This document shows positions 22,955 to 34,369 of a stretch of DNA of 64,000 bases, piece after piece (within the stretch, counting starts at the first letter, position 1; every line of letters begins with the position of its first letter). The stretch is from Saccharum officinarum (lineage: Eukaryota; Streptophyta; Magnoliopsida; Poales; Poaceae), in contig CM036221.1 in NCBI GenBank assembly GCA_020631735.1, positions 8,413,381-8,477,380 of the forward strand. Reading direction: 5' to 3'. A model generated the notes under the pieces. The model did not search any database and had not been told where the DNA came from. It saw only the letters and a program-made list of their open reading frames with translations. The position numbers and the translations under genes are program-made.

Positions 22955-23265
22955 GGATAACCGGACGCGGTGGTCAAAACTGACCGGACGCGGTGGTCAG
23001 TAGCTTGCTCCAACGGCTAGTTTTCGCGCGTACAAACTTGTTTTGACCGGACACGGTGGTCACTAACGGGACCGGACACGGTGGTCGTAGCGAAACAGCG
23101 AACAGAGAGGTTCCAGCAAGCTCCCGAAGTGACCGGACGCGTCCGATCATCACTGACCGGACTCGCTGTAGCGTCCGGTCACTTTCGCCCACGAAAAACA
23201 CTGACCGGACGTGGTGGTCGAAACTGACCGGACGCGGTGGTCACGAGTCCGGTCACAGACCACCC
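22955..23265. promoter_or_regulatory. Palindrome cluster upstream of the minus-strand LTR TATA box
   Basis: There are eight or more copies of TGACCGGACGCGGTGGTCA-type units, with variants CCGGACACG and a full CCGGACGCGTCCGATCA at about 23132. Same motif family and same position relative to TATA as in the other two LTRs. Confidence 0.55.
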
Positions 23266-24145
23266 TTCGGTAAAACGGCGATAACTCTTAGCTCCGAACT
23301 CCGATTTCGATGATCTTGGATATTTTGAAAAGCTTACTCAGAGGGCTACACAACCCACTAAAGCACTTGATCCAATTCACAATGGATCAAAGCAGTATTC
23401 CACTCTAAGAGCTATCCTAGTGTCCGGAGAACACCGAAAAACATTTCTCTCTTCTCCAAGTTGATCAACACCAACTCCAACACATTCTCCTTTGCAAATG
23501 TACCAACACCACCATGTGTACACCACAATGTGCATGTGTGTTAGCTTTTCACAAACATTTTCAAAGGGTTAGACACTCAACTTGCCTCGCCACTCGATCC
23601 TAACACGTATGCAATGTTAGATCGCTCAAGTGGCACTAGATGACCGATATGCAAACAAGTTTACCCCTCTTGATAGTACGGCCATCTATCCTAAACCCGG
23701 TCATCAACTTCTCTACACACCTATGACCGGTGAAATGGAAATTCCGTAGGTTATACCTTTGCCTTGCACATTCCACTCCATCTCCTCCGACGTTTTGATG
23801 CAACACATGCACCAACCATATCACAAATGATATGATCCACTTCATATCATCACGTGACCGTATTGGTTCATCGATCTTGACCTCACTTGCTCTTCACCGT
23901 TGCCTCGGTCCTTCGGTGACAAGCCATCACACAACTTGCCCTTCACCCTAGCAACCGGTCCATCAAGCCAAGCCTCATCTTGATCTTCGCCACCTTGGCC
24001 ACATGACTCCATGTCATGTCTCATATGCAATGAACTCCTTCATGACACCATCACATGTGGACTAATCTCCTGTGTATCTCACATAACCACATATTAGTCC
24101 ACCTAAGTTGTCACTCAATTACCAAAACCAGACAAGGACCTTTCA

Positions 24146-25245
24146 CCGAACTTATATATACACAACCCGTGCTCATATCTAGTGCGATATGTCCAAAACG
24201 TATTAACCAAAGAGTCCATACTCCTACGCAAAAAAAAGAAAATTCATATCCAATACGATTACAATATATATAATAAATTCGGTTTTTTTCTTTTCCTATT
24301 CCGTCATCTATTCGGTCTTTTCCCGTTTTTTAGATTATATCTCTGATCAGTTACTGTATCCGATCCATTTTTCATTTTCGTATTCATTCCACTTCTTTTC
24401 CTGATTTCCTCTTTTTGTTTTTCTTCTTCTTTTTCCTTTTTTTCTTTTCTAGACTATCAAAGTCCGTTCATGCCCTTTCCCTTATTATTCTGTATGTCAT
24501 CTGTTTTCCCGATTCTCTCATGATTTTTCTTATAAACAAAAAAAAGTAATAAACACAATATTATGGGTCTTTAGATCATTCATCCTTCCCTAATTCTTAA
24601 TAATCAAATATTCATACTACTAAATTATTGATGTAATTTGATTAAGAATAAAAATTATTCTTATTGTAACCTAGATTAGATAATGGTCTAATTAATTAAA
24701 TCAATAGAAATATTAGGCAGTTTATTGTCCAATCTAACCGGGAAGCGGCGACGGGGGGTTGCGCCTCCAGCAGATATGACGTCCCGGGAGGCGGTGGTGG
24801 CCAGGCGGTGAGGCGGCCACGACAACCTGTTGGGGTGGGGAGGCGAGCAGAGAAGGTGCAGGGGTGGGGAGGAGGTGGCAGACGCGGGCGAGGTAGCTGC
24901 TGCAGACACCAGCAACGGCGAAGCGGACGCGGCCGCTATGGCGGAGCCCTAGCGAGCGAGGCGGGTTGCCTGCAGGGATTCCTCTTTTCCAGTGAACTTT
25001 TCCGCTCTTTCATGGATAATTAAGTATGTTTATATATTTCTATTGATTTTTGCACGATATAAGAAATTTGCTAATTTGGCTGGCATTATTCTAAATTACA
25101 CTTTTATAAACGGTCAATGTCCTATAATGTAATTATTACTTCATTACCGATGGATTAAATGCAAAATATACATATTAGTAACTAAGTAAAGATATAAGTT
25201 TTGATTTTCTCCCATTGTAACACACGGACACGTTTACTAGTTAAG
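24146..25245. other. T-rich and GC-rich intergenic DNA, possible Helitron 3' end at 25245
   Basis: 24280-24530 is strongly pyrimidine-rich. 24720-24990 is a GC-rich island (GGCGGTGAGGCGGCC...) with no recognised protein. At 25219-25245 the sequence ACACACGGACACGTTTACTAG followed by T resembles a worn 3' terminus of the CTAG-T type used by Helitrons. No 5' TC terminus was identified and the hairpin is weak. The island could be a captured gene fragment; this is a guess. Confidence 0.25.
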
Positions 25246-25581
25246 ATAAAGCACCAAACCTAGGTAGCCTGTCATCAGCGTATGCTTTATAAATGCACCT
25301 TGAATTTCTCAAGAGTACCATGTGCCATCCTGCGTGCAGGCGCTCGAGACAATCTCGATCAGAAAGCCCAGTTCTAACAAATGCACTAAATAAACTTTAT
25401 AAGAGCAAGTATAAATGACCAGCGTTAAGCAGGTTGAATGCTGAGGTAGAGGAGAGAGAAAAAGCGGGCCATAAGCTTACAGCTGGGCTTAAACACAAGA
25501 ACAAAAAAAATTTGTGAGAGAGATAAGCTTCCTTGTATTAAATAGTTTTATTTATCCTATCACTAATCAAACACTGTTTTT
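25246..25581. other. Intergenic DNA, no gene seen
   Basis: No ORF or known repeat is recognised between the CTAGT terminus and the LINE-like tail. Confidence 0.45.
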
Positions 25582-25860
25582 TTACAATTGCACAGTACAA
25601 CGCAAACACCCACAACGCGTACGCATACTCACCCCTATGAACACACGTACGCAAACACTACCCCTATGAGTATCTCCAAAGGACTGAGCCAGTATATCTT
25701 GAGATTCACGAAGTCGCCACAGGCGCCTCACACCTAAATATATATCCCGTATCTCAAGGGCCAAGGTAGTGTTGGACAAAAAAAAAAGGGACCAAGGTAG
25801 TGATTCACTAACTTGGCCCTTGACATACATAAGCATCAGGCCAAGGTGGTAAACTGGTAA
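25582..25860. repeat. Grass LINE-like tail fragment
   Basis: It contains CGCGTACGCATACTCACCCC, TATGAACACACGTACG and TACCCCTATGAGTATCTCC, then GACTGAGCCAGTATATCTTG and TTCACGAAGTCGCCACAGGC. I recognise this as a dispersed grass repeat usually found at LINE 3' ends. It is followed by unremarkable DNA to about 26000. Confidence 0.5.
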
Positions 25861-26009
25861 CACAAACTGAAAATGCCATTGCCCAAATGTGTAATTTTGG
25901 AACGTGATTATTTGCTACAATACATAAGCAGTCAAAATTGCAACCAAGGTGAACTTCGTTCACACACAACACTTTCTCTAAATAGAATGAAGCAACTTTC
26001 TCATATTAA

Positions 26010-26374
26010 ACAGCTTGATGAATGAGGTGATCCATTTCTTCTCACTCCTCACTTTTGGCTTATATGATCAATGATTCTTATTTGCTTTTGCCACCCCCAA
26101 ACCCTGACCTCTTATGGCCAAGAAACGACGAGATGTGAATGGAGAAAGAGTAAAGGTGTGTTTGGTTCGATAAATGAGGTGGTCTATTTCTTCTCACACC
26201 TTGCTTTTTTATTAGGTTCGTGGAATTAAATGAGTTGATTCATCGCCGTCTCATTCATCACAAGCTAATAATTAGTATATGCATGAGGAATGAGTTGATT
26301 CCATCAAAATTCGTGGGATGAACTAATGATACATTACCTTATGAAGTATGAGGTGACTCCACAAACCAAACACA
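26010..26374. mobile_element. Tourist-like MITE copy, plus a partial copy beside it
   Basis: From 26153 (GGTGTGTTTGGTTCG) to about 26374 (ACAAACCAAACACA) the sequence matches the MITE in WNK intron 3 (29466-29676), including the shared core ACAAGCTAATAATTAGTATA. A further partial match (ATGAGGTGATCCATTTCTTC) at about 26018-26060 is a fragment of the same family. Confidence 0.75.
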
Positions 26375-26479
26375 GCCCTGTTTGCTTGAACTACTTCAGC
26401 AGTACTTTTTAGCAAATGAAAATTATTTTTCTCTCACAACAAATCAGCATAAGCCAAATTTCAGCGAAACGAACGGGGC
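26375..26479. mobile_element. Short grass MITE, about 105 bp
   Basis: Terminal inverted GCCCTGTTTGCTTG and CGAACGGGGC, with the characteristic interior TTTTTCTCTCACAACAAATC. This is a very common grass MITE; it abuts the previous MITE directly. Confidence 0.65.
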
Positions 26480-26575
26480 AAAGAAAATCAGCGTGGAATG
26501 TCAAATGACCTGTGGATGATGGACTATAGATACTTGTCTATAACTATAAAAGTTGATTTATTTTAAGACAAAAGA

Positions 26576-26881
26576 CTCCTTCTGTCCCAAAATAAGTGAT
26601 TCTCACTTCCCGATAAGTTAAAATATTTTTAACTTTGACCAAATATATAAGAGTCGTCTTAAGTCAATTTTTTTTCTTCAAAATGTGACTAAATTTTTAG
26701 AAAAAAACATCAAAATTTATAACATCAAATTAGTATCATTAGATATACCATACAATATATTTTCATAATATGGTCATTTTGTGTCATAGATGTTGTTACT
26801 ATTTCCTATAAAGTTAGTCGAACTTAAAATAGTTTGACTTGCATAGATTGTAGGAATTGATTTTTTTGGGGATGGAGGGAG
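26576..26881. mobile_element. Stowaway-type MITE
   Basis: Left end CTCCTTCTGTCCCAAAATAA and right end GGGGATGGAGGGAG form the classic CTCCCTCCGTCCCAAAATA inverted terminal pair, with decay. The interior (AACTTTGACCAAATATATAA) is also typical. Confidence 0.8.
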
Positions 26882-27010
26882 TTTAATTAAATGAATCTTT
26901 GAATATATTCATAATAAATATATTTGGAGATATAAACATTGCTAACATTTTATATGAATCTAATCAAATTTTAAAGAGTTTGATCAACTCACATCCCATA
27001 GTGACACTTA

Positions 27011-27232
27011 AGACTTGTTGGATACATAAGTCTAGTTACTAGTTGGACTAAAAATTAGTCTAAATTAATTATGGTTGTCTGGCTAGTTTCTAACAATCAG
27101 TCGAAGAAGACCTAACTAAAAAGCTCATCTATTAGCATTTCTATTTAAATACACTATAAGCTAATTTAAGCTAAATTAAGTAGCTAACAATAAGTTTATG
27201 GTATTCAAACATAAACATGTCCTTATTTTGGA
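27011..27232. mobile_element. PIF/Harbinger-like MITE
   Basis: Imperfect inverted ends (AGACTTGTTGGATAC and GGTATTCAAACATAAACATGTCC), flanked by TTA on both sides (27008-27010 and 27233-27235), the target size of PIF/Tourist elements. Confidence 0.5.
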
Positions 27233-27235
27233 CTG

Positions 27236-27587
27236 AGGAGTAGCTTTTACCTTCCCAAATTTCAACCCGTGCCGTGCAGCGGAGATGACAGACTGACAGA
27301 TCCTCGAGACTCACTCTGACCTTCGTCTCCTTCACACGACGTCGATCGAGTACGCCAGCACGCAGTCGCAGTTGGAGTTGTCGTCTGGGGTGGTGCCGTG
27401 GTGGGTCGAGGTGGAGTCGTCGGGTCTCAGTCTCCCACACAACTCTCTCTCAAGACTCAGGAGAGGAAAGGTTGCTTTCCGGCCGGAAAGGGAGGCGAGC
27501 GCGAGCCCCCTGTGATCCCAATTAAGCGCCCAGCCGCGACGGCCCCAAAACGGCAAACCTCCCCAGCCCGCCCGCCGCCCTCCCGCG
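27236..27587 (+). promoter_or_regulatory. WNK promoter / 5' UTR region
   Basis: The sequence becomes GC- and C/T-rich towards the start codon (CCCAGCCCGCCCGCCGCCCTCCCGCG just before ATG). No clear TATA box is seen; the promoter is probably TATA-less. The transcription start cannot be placed from sequence alone. Confidence 0.4.
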
Positions 27588-30500
27588 ATGCCACCCACGC
27601 CGCCGGAGACGGAGACGGAGCCGGAGTTCGCCGAGGTCGACCCCACCGGCCGCTACGGGCGGGTAACGCCTCCCTTCCCGACCACCCTCCCCGCCTCCGC
27701 TCGATTCGGCCTCTGATCCGTCGCCCCCCGCTCCCGTGCTCACGCATTCCGCACTCTTGCAGTACACGGAGGTTCTTGGCAAGGGCGCCTTCAAGACGGT
27801 GTATCCTTCCATTCCCCCTGGGGCGTTTGACGCCTGGGTCCGATTCGGGGCCGTTTGACTTCGCGCGATCGATTAAAGATCCCGTTTTTACGCGGTCCAT
27901 GCCATTGGAGGGGATCGTTTCTTAGGTTCTCGCCGATTTGGATCGGTTCCATGGTTTCTGATGCGCTCATTGCCCAAAGTTCCACCCCCGATGCCACTCT
28001 CTCTATATGAATATGATATGATGCCTTTTTGTTGGGAATTCTAATCTCCTTTCGTTTACATATGTGACTGCTTTGCTCTGCTGTGACTGCTTGATGCATC
28101 GGCTCCATTTCACTTCCCAATTCCATTTTGTACCTGCTGTCCTAGGCTCATCAAGTTGACATTTCGGTTTGTCGATTACAGCCAGGGTCGTTTGACTTCG
28201 TGCTATCTGATGAAGACCCCATGTCTACACAGTCCATTCCATGGGGGATCTTTTCTTAGGTTCTCAGCGTTCTGCCCAGTGGCAGCATCACGTCATTTGG
28301 ATTGGTTCAATGCTTTCTTATGTGCTTATCGCCCGAAGTTCCTTCTCTGATGCCTCAGGCCTCTTGGGGCCTAGGATACTCTGTCTGAGTGTCTGGCGTA
28401 TATTGAGTGTCTGGCATTTATTGACGTTGTGTGCAAAATTCTGACATTCTTTCATTTAAATACACTACCGCATTGCTGTGCTGTGATTGCTCAATGCATT
28501 ACCTTCTTTTCAGTTACCCAGCCGTTTCATTTGTACCTGATGTCCTAGGGTTATTAAGTTTGACATTTCGGCATATTGATTCCAGCCTATGGTTTGAGAC
28601 ATGCATGTCTAACATGATTATTTAGCTTCATTTTTCTGGTGCGGAAAGTGATAAGTGCCATCTTCTTTTGGATAACTATTATTTATGTCATAATAATTTA
28701 GTATGTTCGTAAGCATAAACGTGTCGTTTCCCCCTTTTCTGTGTACAGTACATTTATCTTCATTATGTATGTTTTCGTGGTAGCCATTCAAATTGCTTGG
28801 ATACTTAAAATAACTCTGCCTGTGCCAAATTAATCTTATGCATGTTGATTCATTGATCACTTGGAGCACTAGCTTCTAGCTGCTGGTAATTGTCCGGTTT
28901 TCCATCCATTGTAAGAAGATCAGTTCTAGAAATTGATTATTTCTGGTAAAATCAAGATCATGTGTGTATGCATTTCATCTGAGAGATTCTCTTAGTCAAT
29001 CTTGATCAAAAGGAAAATCCAACATTTTCTTTAGATGCCTAGACTTTTGTGTTATGTCCACAACTGTTTTTAGTCCATGGAGATGTGCCACGGTGACCAT
29101 CTATATTTGCTAATTAACACTTATATCTGCTCCACTTCTATCTGCTTGGGATCCTTGATTTAGATTTTATTGGCATAGATACAAAGCTTTTGATCAACTT
29201 GAAGGGCTAGAAGTTGCTTGGAACCAGATCAAAGTGGGAGATTTACTTCGGAACAATGATGATTTGGAGAGGCTGAGATCAGAAGTGCGGTTGCTTAAAA
29301 CCCTCAAGCATAAAAACATAATAAAGTTCTACAATTCATGGCTTGACAGAAGAAACAACAATATAAATTTCATCACAGAGGTCTTCACATCAGGGACATT
29401 GCGCCAGTACGTGCCCCTTTGATTATAATTGTTTTTCTTCAGATAGTTCATGCAAGCTGCATTAAGGGTGTGTTTGGTTTGGGGATTGGGGTGGTCCATC
29501 ATCTTCTCACTCCTCACTTTTTGTATTTGGTTTGTAGAATGGAATGAGTTGATCCATCACCACCTCATTCCTCACAAGCTAATAATTAGTATATGCATGA
29601 GGAATGAGTTGGTTCCACCAAAATTCATGGGATGAACTCATGATGCATGGGGTGACTCCACAAACCAAACACACCCTTATGTAACTGAAACCATTTGGGT
29701 TAACATTGTTGTTATCACCCAGTCATAATACTAAGAGGACACAACATTGATATGAACAAAATTTACAAGCTACATGCATTTTAGATCTTTGAAAATACAT
29801 GACCTTTCTCTTGCTGAACCTTGTACTGACCTCTTCCTTTTTTGTTTAGGTACCGGATTAAGCACAAGAAGGTAGACATTAGAGCTTTAAAGAAATGGTC
29901 AAGGCAAATCTTGAGTGGTCTTGTCTACCTGCACAGCCACGATCCACCTGTAATCCATAGAGACTTAAAATGCGATAATATATTTGTGAATGGAAACCAG
30001 GGTGAGGTAAAGATTGGAGACCTTGGTTTAGCAACTATCCTGGATAATGCACGTTCAGCTCATAGTATTATTGGTAAGCAATTCATTTGATTATTGTTCA
30101 TTAGAAATTTTATAATTTCTCGTGTAACCTCTGCTTCTTCTTAGGTACACCGGAATTCATGGCACCGGAACTCTATGACGAGGAATATAATGAGCTTGTA
30201 GACATCTATGCTTTTGGGATGTGTTTACTGGAGCTTGTTACATTTGAGTATCCATATTGCGAATGTTCAAATGCAGCACAGATATACAAAAAAGTATCTG
30301 ATGTTAGTTTACTTATCCTTCCAATTACTTTTAGCTATTTCTTTCAGAATGAAAATGACATATGTATCTTGGCTAAACATGAAGCCAGAATTATGCATTT
30401 TAGTTAGGGCGATCTTCGAACATTATTTTCCGACATAATGTGTGACTTTTTATCTTTAGGGTTAGTTAAGAGCCATATATTTTAAACAAATAGCCACCTT

Positions 30501-33083
30501 TTTCTAATGAAATCTGTGAGACTACTGATTCTGCAACTGCAAATGGTTTCAACTGAAATAATTTAAAGTATAGGATCTGAATAAAAGTTTTAAAAAGTGT
30601 GCATGCTATCCGACTCTGCTAATGTAGCTCTAGTTGAGTAAATACATCTATGTGAAGATCAGTTTTAATGTTCTCCACATGGAAAAATCTTGTAGGCTTC
30701 AGTGAAAGGTATCTTTTTATGGTTATAAACGAGCAAACAGGGCTATTCATCAGTGAGTATTGTACTGGAAGCATGGCTGTGCCTAGAAATTACATAAGTA
30801 ACTGCTAGCTTGATTTATTTGAAGTGTCATAATGTATTGATGGATAAGGCCTAAGCCATAGACAGTGTCACATGTATCCCTATGGTTGTCTTGTCTTATA
30901 CTATATGCCTGTGCTTTAGTATTTTTGTTCATATAAATTACATAAGTAACCACTATCATTTGCACTGACATAATGGATCGAGGGGTAGTGGGCTAGTGGC
31001 TAGCTACAACAAGTGCGACATCTAGCTCTGTGGTTGTCTTTTATTCTACTCCCTCCGTCCCAAAATACTAGACGTCCTAGCAGCTCATTGAATCGTCCAC
31101 ATTAACGCGCCTGTACGTGCATCTGGACGCACACAGTGTCCGGGTTACTGGCATCGTACGTGCACCTGCCAACCAGCTAAAACGTCCACTAAAGCGGGAC
31201 AGAGGGAGTACTAGTATGTTGCATTATTTGCTCAACCTGGTATCAAACTGCCTACAGTGGCATACTGGTGGATTTATCATTCTCAAAGAGTTCATGATTT
31301 TTCTTTAATGCAAATCACATACTAGTCTGTTCATTGGTAATGTTTTGGAGGAATATCTTTTTTTTGACAGCCTTGTTTTTCTTGATTGGATTGAACACAC
31401 CTGCAGAGGATGCACATACTAGATTTGCTACATAGTCTACTCAAAAAATGGATTTATATTATTCATGCTCTGCGTGTCCTAGGAAATGTATTCTTCCTTG
31501 AATCGATGTTCATAGTACAATGAAATGACATTTTTCAGTTTCATAATCTGTTTATTTGTGGTATATATGACAGGGTGAAAAGCCAGGTTCACTGGCTAAG
31601 ATTGATGATCCTGAAGTAAAGTTATTTATAGAGAAATGCATTGCTAAAGCCACTGAAAGACTTTCGGCAAAAGAACTCTTAATGGATCCTTTTCTCCTAG
31701 ATGTTAGTGATGAAAAAATATTCTATCCACTGCATCCAAATATTAATACGTCAGGTACGTGACTGAATTGGATATATCTCATGTTACAGATGCAGACTGC
31801 AGTAAACTTTCTTGTTCCCACATAACTGTACTTTAGAATAAACATGGCAGATACTGGTAGTCCAAAACCAAGCTCGAGTTTCAGATATGACAGAGTAGCA
31901 TCATGTGTGGGCCGCCATGATCACTCAGGTATAGTCGTGAAAAGGTGTAATGAACGTGGCACCGATTTAATGATTCACCGGTACGAGGCTTCTCTCCTTT
32001 TGATATGTCAACCTTATTGTGAAATGCAGGTAGCATGTCAGATTCACATCCTTCTGATAACTATGTACATGACACTGTGGATCCACATGCTGCAATTGGT
32101 CGAAGTATCACAGTCGAGAGCCAACAGAAGGATTTGAATACAATATTTTTGAAGCTGCGCATTGCTGATTCAACAGGTTTTTCTGATCAAATATTCAAAT
32201 CTCATTGAATTATCATTGTATTGTTAATCTGACACTTATCATCTATCCATTTCTTTGTCCCAATGCACAAGGTCATGTCCAAAACATCCACTTCCCCTTT
32301 GATATTGAAGCAGACACTTCAATCAGTGTTGCCACTGAGATGGTTGTGCAGCTGGATCTCACAGATCAAGATGTAACGGCGATTGCAGAAATGATAGATG
32401 CTGAAATACGTTCGCATATTCCTGATTGGGCAGCAGAGGAATCAATTGACAACCAAGGGGATGAAGCTGCTCATTCTGAGACCCATAGTTCAGAAGGTGA
32501 CGAGGGAACTTCTGAATTCCGGAATGAGGTTGATACCTCACATAACGGCTTTGTTCAAGAACAGCTTCCTTCTGGACGAAAGTACTGGTCGGACTCACCC
32601 AGGAGAGAGGGTGAAATATCTCAATTGGTGGTGGAACCTGAAATTGGTGATAGTATTGCCAATGGAATACCAAAGAGGAACAAAAAAGATGACATTGTGA
32701 GCTGTGCAAGAGATAAGGATGATCAATCCTTCAGCTCTTCCATCCATCCTGTTGAAGGCATGTTTGAACGAATATCATCATCTGTGGACTTGTCGAACTC
32801 ATCTGTGGTCGACAGCATGTCTAGGGAAGCTTCTGTTGGTAGCAGCCCTCGCTCTTTAGATGATGAGCGGGAGCACAATTCTGATTGGTATCTGGTAGCA
32901 GATGTCACTGAGAGGTTAATAAACCTGTTGGCTCAGCAGCAAGAGGAGCTTAGTGCGCTGCAAAGGAAGCATAAGGCAGACATAGAGGACATGTTGAAAA
33001 TTGTACCTGCAGAAGATCGGGAAGAGACCTTAACTCGATGCCGCTTGAAGATGGAACAGAAAAACAGAGCCAACAAACATTAG
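27588..33083 (+). CDS. WNK: WNK (with-no-lysine) serine/threonine protein kinase, nine exons
   Basis: Exons, all GT-AG and phase-consistent: 27588-27662, 27763-27800, 29179-29406, 29850-30073, 30145-30302, 31574-31754, 31851-31928, 32030-32176, 32272-33083 (1941 bases, 646 residues). The kinase domain is about residues 26-283. GKGAFKTVY supplies the WNK-specific lysine (K36); the usual subdomain II Lys is Asn (VAWNQ, N53). HRDLK has D152 and the DFG motif is DLG (D171), with GTPEFMAPE after it. An OSR1-C/CCT-like domain follows at about 363-430, then a Ser/acidic region and a coiled coil near residues 600-640. WNKs are cytosolic kinases linked to ion and osmotic responses and, in plants, flowering and clock control. 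The exon 5 donor is GTTAGT. Introns 3 and 5 hold MITEs; intron 2 holds a duplication. The gene looks intact. Confidence 0.95.
27838..28590 (+). repeat. Imperfect tandem duplication inside WNK intron 2
   Basis: Blocks at about 27838-28180 and 28185-28590 match in order: GTTTGACTTCG, the GGGGATC.TTTCTTAGGTTCTC segment, GATTGGTTC.ATG.TTTCT, GCCCAAAGTTCC, TGCTGTGA.TGCT and GACATTTCGG. Each unit is about 0.35-0.4 kb and both are diverged. Confidence 0.7.
29466..29676. mobile_element. Tourist-like MITE in WNK intron 3
   Basis: Near-perfect terminal inverted repeats GGGTGTGTTTGGTTTG and CAAACCAAACACACCC, with a core shared with the copy at 26153. It sits inside intron 3 (29407-29849), away from both splice sites. 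Confidence 0.85.
31049..31208. mobile_element. Stowaway-type MITE in WNK intron 5, 160 bp
   Basis: Begins CTCCCTCCGTCCCAAAATA and ends GCGGGACAGAGGGAG, flanked by TA on both sides (31047-31048 and 31209-31210), the Stowaway/mariner target. It is better preserved than the copy at 26576. Confidence 0.88.
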
Positions 33084-33513
33084 CTAAACTGTTTCCTGTG
33101 CATCTTCTCTGTGTGTTGTTAGATTTATACATACTCACACCAAGGAGTTGTTTACAGCCGTTGTTGTGCAAAAGGGGATCTCTGTTGTGCAAAAGTTAGT
33201 CTGAAGCCTTTTTCATTGTTCTTTTTGATATAATGGAGAAGCTGGAAGTGCTTGTCTGGAGGTCTTTGAATTCACTGACCAAGCACTAAATAGTAATCAA
33301 ACAGTGGAGGTTTTTGACGGCAAGATGAAGTTTCTGCTCACCAAATGAAATCTGCAGATACCACTATGCCGCTGTGTGCCTGAATTAATGGTTCATAAGG
33401 AGTGCCTCCCTTTATTTTTCTTTTTCTTTTTTGTTTCTTTTGTACTTTGACTTGCCAAGGATATACTTCAGTGTTTGAGCTGTTCCAAACTTGCAATGAC
33501 AAACTTAAAGTGC

Positions 33514-33518
<5 letters not shown>
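33084..33518 (+). other. WNK 3' UTR and downstream DNA
   Basis: No ORF. A/T-rich with several T runs. The polyadenylation site cannot be fixed; no perfect AATAAA is prominent. Confidence 0.45.

Positions 33519-33579
<61 letters not shown>
33519..33579. repeat. (TA)n microsatellite, left flank of the nested insertions
   Basis: About 30 TA units directly adjoin the (CAA)n tail of the RTE LINE. The other side of the LINE also adjoins (TA)n at 54497. Confidence 0.93.
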
Positions 33580-33580
<1 letters not shown>

Positions 33581-33888
33581 ACAACAACAACAACATAGCC
33601 TTTTGTCCCGAGCAAGTTGGGGTAGGCTAGAGATGAAACCCAAAAGAGACAAAAACAGGGAGACACATAAAGGGACATAAAGGGCACAAGACAAAAAGAG
33701 GTCACGGTCCAGGCACGTTGATTGCCAATCTCCAAGCGCTCCTGTCCATAGCTAAATCCTTGGAGATATTCCACTCCTTAAGATCTCTCTTAACGGACTC
33801 GTCCCAAGTTAGTTTAGGTCGACCTCTACCGCTCTTTACATTATCGGTCCGCTTTAGAACTCCACTACGCACCGTCGCCTCAGGAGGC
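33580..33888 (-). mobile_element. RTE-type LINE, 3' part (split by the Gypsy element)
   Basis: On the minus strand this encodes the C-terminal end of a plant non-LTR retrotransposon RT (SGRGRPKLTW, KRDLKEWNISKDLAMDRSAW), followed by a short 3' UTR and a (TTG)n tail. Short tandem-repeat tails of this kind are typical of the RTE clade, not L1. The missing upstream part is at 54124-54496; the two pieces are contiguous once the Gypsy element and one GAGGC copy are removed. Confidence 0.85.
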
Positions 33889-34369
33889 TGTAACACTCCG
33901 GTGTTAAGCAATGCATTTTTGCATGGCAATCATATTGCATAGCATTCATATCATTATAATCATGTATGATAATGGTATAATTCGATTAAAATAAAAGCTT
34001 AAACATGCTATATTTAATGGACTATAATAATATGATAATCACATTATATCAAAAGCCTTGCAACCATAATTCTTACATCACTTGGAACTTTAGTTCAAAT
34101 TTTGGAGCTCAAATTTTGTCAAAAACTTGTTCAAAAATAATTATGAAAAATATTCAAAACTATTCCCTAATTTAGCTTTTATTTTGTCATTTAAAATCTA
34201 TTAAGAATTTTGAAATGACCCCTTAATCAAAGTTGTAGAGAATTCAATTTTGAGCAACTTTTATTTTTGGGCCAAATCCATAAAATGCTTTCTTCTTGTT
34301 CAAAATTGGGTTTGAAGTTTGAAATGCATTTAAATTTGAAAATCGAAAATCAAAAATTTCATTTCTTTT

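Larger units (their letters stand above)
21825..24145 (-). repeat. Solo LTR (Copia-type), 2.3 kb, minus strand
   Basis: On the minus strand it starts TGAAAGGTCCTTGTCTGG and ends CTCGACCCTTCA. Flanks are CCGGA (21820-21824) and CCGAA (24146-24150), a 5-bp duplication with one mismatch. The LTR-type 3' end (CACCCCCCTCTAG), a palindrome cluster (22955-23265) and a TATA box (22899-22908) are all present. No PBS, coding domain or second LTR is attached, so it is a solo LTR. The one mismatch in the target duplication suggests some age. Confidence 0.85.

Noticed and set aside
33402..33774. Tyr/Ile repeat proteins around 33.5 kb and 54.5 kb
   Set aside because: They are readings of the (TA)n microsatellites joined to LINE frames.
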